Of a stretch of 14,976 bases of DNA, positions 12,577 to 14,976 are shown piece after piece (within the stretch, counting starts at the first letter, position 1; every line of letters starts with the position of its first letter). The notes beneath the pieces are model-generated. The model saw only the letters and a list, made by a program, of their open reading frames with translations, searched no databases and was not told the DNA's origin. This stretch comes from an uncultured Flavobacterium sp. (GTDB lineage: Bacteria; Bacteroidota; Bacteroidia; Flavobacteriales; Flavobacteriaceae): the NCBI RefSeq assembly GCF_937876455.1, contig NZ_CALFIG010000317.1, positions 1 through 14,976 on the forward strand, given 5' to 3'. The translations under genes were made by a program, and so were the position numbers.

Positions 12577-14511
12577 ATGAGAAAAACGTTTTTACCTACC
12601 TTAATCATTGTAGCTTCTGTTATACTCATTTTACGTCTTTTTTATTTACAAGTTATTGATGACACACTAAAAATAAAATCTGAAAATAATGCCATTAAAA
12701 TAAAATATGATTTTCCTGAAAGAGGCTATATCTACGATCGTTATGGAAAATTATTAGTAGCCAATCAACCTTCTTATGATATCATGGTTGTTCCTAATGA
12801 AATTAAGCGTATAGATACGCTTGAGTTCTGTTCTATACTTGATATAACTAAGAAAGAATTTATAGAAAAGATTGAGAGAGCAAAAATCTATAGCCCCCGC
12901 TTACCTTCTTTATTTTTGGCACAATTGAATAAAATGGAATTTGCTGCTTTCCAAGAAAAAATTAGAAAGTATAACGGATTTTATATTCAAAAACGTTCAT
13001 TACGTGAATATCAAGGAACATTTGGCGCAAACGTCTTTGGATTTATTACACAAGTAAACGACAAAATTATTGACAAAAACCCTTATTATAAAAGTGGTGA
13101 TTTAATTGGACGTCAAGGTGTAGAAGAAGCATATGAAGAAATTTTAAGAGGTCGGAAAGGGGTAAAATATATTCTAAAAGATAAACACAATAAAGAAATA
13201 GGTTCGTATAAAGAAGGTAAATTTGACACTATTTCACAACAAGGAAGTGACATTACGTTATCTATTGACGGCGCCTTACAACAATATGGCGAAGAATTAA
13301 TGGTAAACAAACGAGGAGGTATTGTTGCAATAGAACCAAAAACTGGGGAAATACTAGCACTAGTAACCGCTCCTTCTTATGACCCCGCAGTATTAGTAGG
13401 AAGACAGCGGTCAAAAAATTATACTAAATTATACAATGATTCCATAGCTAAACCTTTATTTGACAGAGGCCTATTAGCAGAATACCCACCAGGCTCACCA
13501 TTTAAAATATTAACCGGATTAGTGGGGCTACAAGAAAATGTAGTTACACCAGAAACTTCATTTATGTGTCACCATGGTTTTTCATATGGTAGAGGGGCTT
13601 TTATGAAGTGTCACTGTCCTGGGGGTGTAATAAAACTACACAATGGTATTTATAAGTCATGTAATGCCTATTTTGCTAATGTATATAAAAGAACTATAGA
13701 AAAATATAACAAACCAAAAGATGGTGTAGATCAATGGTATAAGCATATGAAGAGTTTCGGCTTGGGCCAATTTTTAGGTTATGATTTACCTCCAGGTAGA
13801 AAAGGACACATTCCGAGTTCAAAATTTTATGATCATTATTATCCAAATGGTGGATGGCGCTCATCTACTATTATTTCAAATTCTATTGGTCAAGGTGAAG
13901 TATTAATGACACCCATTCAATTGGCTAACATGATGGCTATCGTAGCAAATAAAGGCTATTATTACACTCCTCATGTAATTAAAAAAATCAAAGGCCACCA
14001 AATTGATTCTAAATACACCACTCGCCATTATACAACAGTAAATAGCAGACATTTTGAGCCTGTAATAAACGGATTATTCGACGTGTATAATATGGGAACA
14101 GCTGCTGGCTTGGGTGTTGAAGGACTTGAAATTTGTGGAAAAACAGGTACTGCTGAAAATTTTACCAAACTAAATGGAAAACGAGTAAAATTACAAGACC
14201 ATTCTATTTTTGTTGCTTTTGCGCCCCGACACAATCCAAAAATTGCAATTGCTGTATTCGTAGAAAACGGATATTGGGGAAATCGATGGGCGGGACCTAT
14301 TGCAACCCTAATGATTGAAAAATATATCAATAAAAAAATTACGCGAACTGATTTAGAAAAAAGAATGCTGGAAGGAAATTTGAATGGCGAATATGCTAAA
14401 CTCTATCCAAAAAAAGGTGATTCATTTTTACCCCTATTAACGTATTCAAAACAAGATTCGCTTCGATTAAATTTGACAAAACCAAAAGATTCTGTAAAGA
14501 AAAACAAGTAG
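12577..14511 (+). CDS. mrdA: Penicillin-binding protein 2 (peptidoglycan D,D-transpeptidase of elongation)
   Basis: This 644-residue protein is a membrane-anchored class B PBP that cross-links new lateral-wall peptidoglycan with its partner RodA. A single N-terminal TM segment is at about 6-25. The pedestal domain (about 40-210) includes R-G-Y-I-Y-D-R-Y-G-K-L-L (49-60), typical of PBP2. The transpeptidase domain carries S-P-F-K with nucleophile Ser307 and Lys310, S-C-N at 361-363, and K-T-G at 522-524 (CGKTGTAEN). Between the first two motifs lies a Cys/His cluster (Cys331, His332, His333, Cys345, His346, Cys347), a possible metal site. The SxxK lacks the common T (SPFK against STFK), but the essential Ser and Lys are kept. 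rodA follows after 3 bp. Confidence 0.96.
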   Translation: MRKTFLPTLIIVASVILILRLFYLQVIDDTLKIKSENNAIKIKYDFPERGYIYDRYGKLLVANQPSYDIMVVPNEIKRIDTLEFCSILDITKKEFIEKIERAKIYSPRLPSLFLAQLNKMEFAAFQEKIRKYNGFYIQKRSLREYQGTFGANVFGFITQVNDKIIDKNPYYKSGDLIGRQGVEEAYEEILRGRKGVKYILKDKHNKEIGSYKEGKFDTISQQGSDITLSIDGALQQYGEELMVNKRGGIVAIEPKTGEILALVTAPSYDPAVLVGRQRSKNYTKLYNDSIAKPLFDRGLLAEYPPGSPFKILTGLVGLQENVVTPETSFMCHHGFSYGRGAFMKCHCPGGVIKLHNGIYKSCNAYFANVYKRTIEKYNKPKDGVDQWYKHMKSFGLGQFLGYDLPPGRKGHIPSSKFYDHYYPNGGWRSSTIISNSIGQGEVLMTPIQLANMMAIVANKGYYYTPHVIKKIKGHQIDSKYTTRHYTTVNSRHFEPVINGLFDVYNMGTAAGLGVEGLEICGKTGTAENFTKLNGKRVKLQDHSIFVAFAPRHNPKIAIAVFVENGYWGNRWAGPIATLMIEKYINKKITRTDLEKRMLEGNLNGEYAKLYPKKGDSFLPLLTYSKQDSLRLNLTKPKDSVKKNK

Positions 14512-14514
14512 TTC

Positions 14515-14976
14515 ATGAAAAATCAAAGTTTAAGCAATTCAATAGATTGGGTTACCCTGCTTATTTATGGTATACTAGTTATTTTTGGCTGGATGACTAT
14601 TTATTCAGTTACCGTTCCAATTGATCAAGAATACACCTTTGATTTTAATCAACATTATGGCAGACAAATGCTATTTATATTAATTGCCATACCCATCATT
14701 TTTACCATACTTTTTATTGATTCGAAATTATTTGAACGGTTTTCATTAGTATTTTATGGATTGGGAATTGCATTGCTCATGGGGCTATTTGTTTTTGGTG
14801 TGACTAAAAAAGGACAAACCAATTGGTATCAATTTGGAGGGTTTGGTTTTCAGCCTTCAGAATTTGTTAAAACAGCAGTAGCACTCTTACTAGCAAAATA
14901 CTTAAGTGATGCACAAGTAAATTTAAGCAAAACAAAATTTCAATATATTGCTTTTGCAATTATAGAGATCGGAAGA
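14515..14976 (+). CDS. rodA: Peptidoglycan glycosyltransferase RodA, 5' part
   Basis: The gene starts at ATG 14515, 3 bp after mrdA, and stays open to the window edge (154 codons). RodA is the SEDS-family glycosyltransferase that polymerises lipid II with PBP2. The visible part shows TM1 (VTLLIYGILVIFGWMTIYSV), TM2 and TM3 and the family segment G-Q-T-N-W-Y-Q-F-G-G-F-G-F-Q-P-S-E-F-V-K-T-A, matching the R-W-I-x-x-G-x-x-x-x-Q-P-S-E-x-x-K signature of SEDS proteins. The full protein would be about 400 residues or more. The last four residues (EIGR) are encoded by bases that match a sequencing adapter, so the genuine sequence likely ends near 14965. Confidence 0.95.
   Translation, partial: MKNQSLSNSIDWVTLLIYGILVIFGWMTIYSVTVPIDQEYTFDFNQHYGRQMLFILIAIPIIFTILFIDSKLFERFSLVFYGLGIALLMGLFVFGVTKKGQTNWYQFGGFGFQPSEFVKTAVALLLAKYLSDAQVNLSKTKFQYIAFAIIEIGR
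14966..14976. other. Illumina adapter remnant at the contig end
   Basis: The last 11 bases, AGATCGGAAGA, are identical to the start of the standard Illumina TruSeq adapter. They replace the hydrophobic continuation expected for a RodA transmembrane helix with polar residues. This looks like untrimmed adapter kept at the end of an assembly rather than genomic sequence. Confidence 0.85.

Noticed and set aside
14028..14330. Minus-strand open frame opposite the end of the PBP2 gene
   Set aside because: Fully antisense to a conserved transpeptidase domain with no promoter or recognisable domain.

Overview
The window looks like one end of a contig from a low-GC member of the Bacteroidota, most likely a Flavobacterium-type bacterium. 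Four observations support this: AT-rich genes without clear Shine-Dalgarno sites, promoter boxes of the TAnnTTTG type, a GLPGLI-family protein paired with a carboxypeptidase-regulatory-domain/outer-membrane-barrel protein, and a purH - mreB - mreC - mreD - mrdA - rodA order with purH transcribed into the cell-shape operon.

Region 1 (1-2730, minus strand) is the head module of a tailed prophage. In transcription order it holds a ClpP-like prohead protease fused to a coiled-coil scaffold-like tail, a small beta-rich protein (decoration candidate), a major capsid protein, a 68-residue unknown protein, and the first 17 codons of a probable tail-sheath (DUF2586-like) gene that runs off the left edge. 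Portal, head-morphogenesis and terminase genes, normally just upstream of the protease, are absent. The protease is the last structural gene before the host side.

Region 2 (about 2731-3114) is the prophage/host transition. It holds a divergent 61-residue candidate ribbon-helix-helix protein on the plus strand, three tandem copies of a 10-bp element where the -33 promoter element would sit, and two inverted repeats that share the same 10 bases on either side of the small gene. The attachment site or deletion scar should lie here, but it cannot be placed from one side.

Region 3 (3115-8346) is host envelope genes: a small Pmp3/YqaE-like membrane protein, a secreted GLPGLI protein and a 919-residue outer-membrane beta-barrel protein on the plus strand. 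A strong bidirectional terminator follows, then a convergent MacB/FtsX-type ABC permease on the minus strand.

Region 4 (8347-14976) is housekeeping: purH with a good Bacteroidota-type promoter, a terminator, then mreB-mreC-mreD-mrdA-rodA as a tight operon (gaps of 10, 2, 1 and 3 bp) for the lateral-wall elongation machinery. rodA is cut by the right edge. The last 11 bases equal the start of the common Illumina adapter, so the terminal residues of that ORF are probably not genomic.

No tRNA, rRNA, CRISPR array, integrase, transposase or known defence system was recognised. The best candidates for something new are the regulatory cassette at 2736-3051 and the unusual edge position of the prophage head module.
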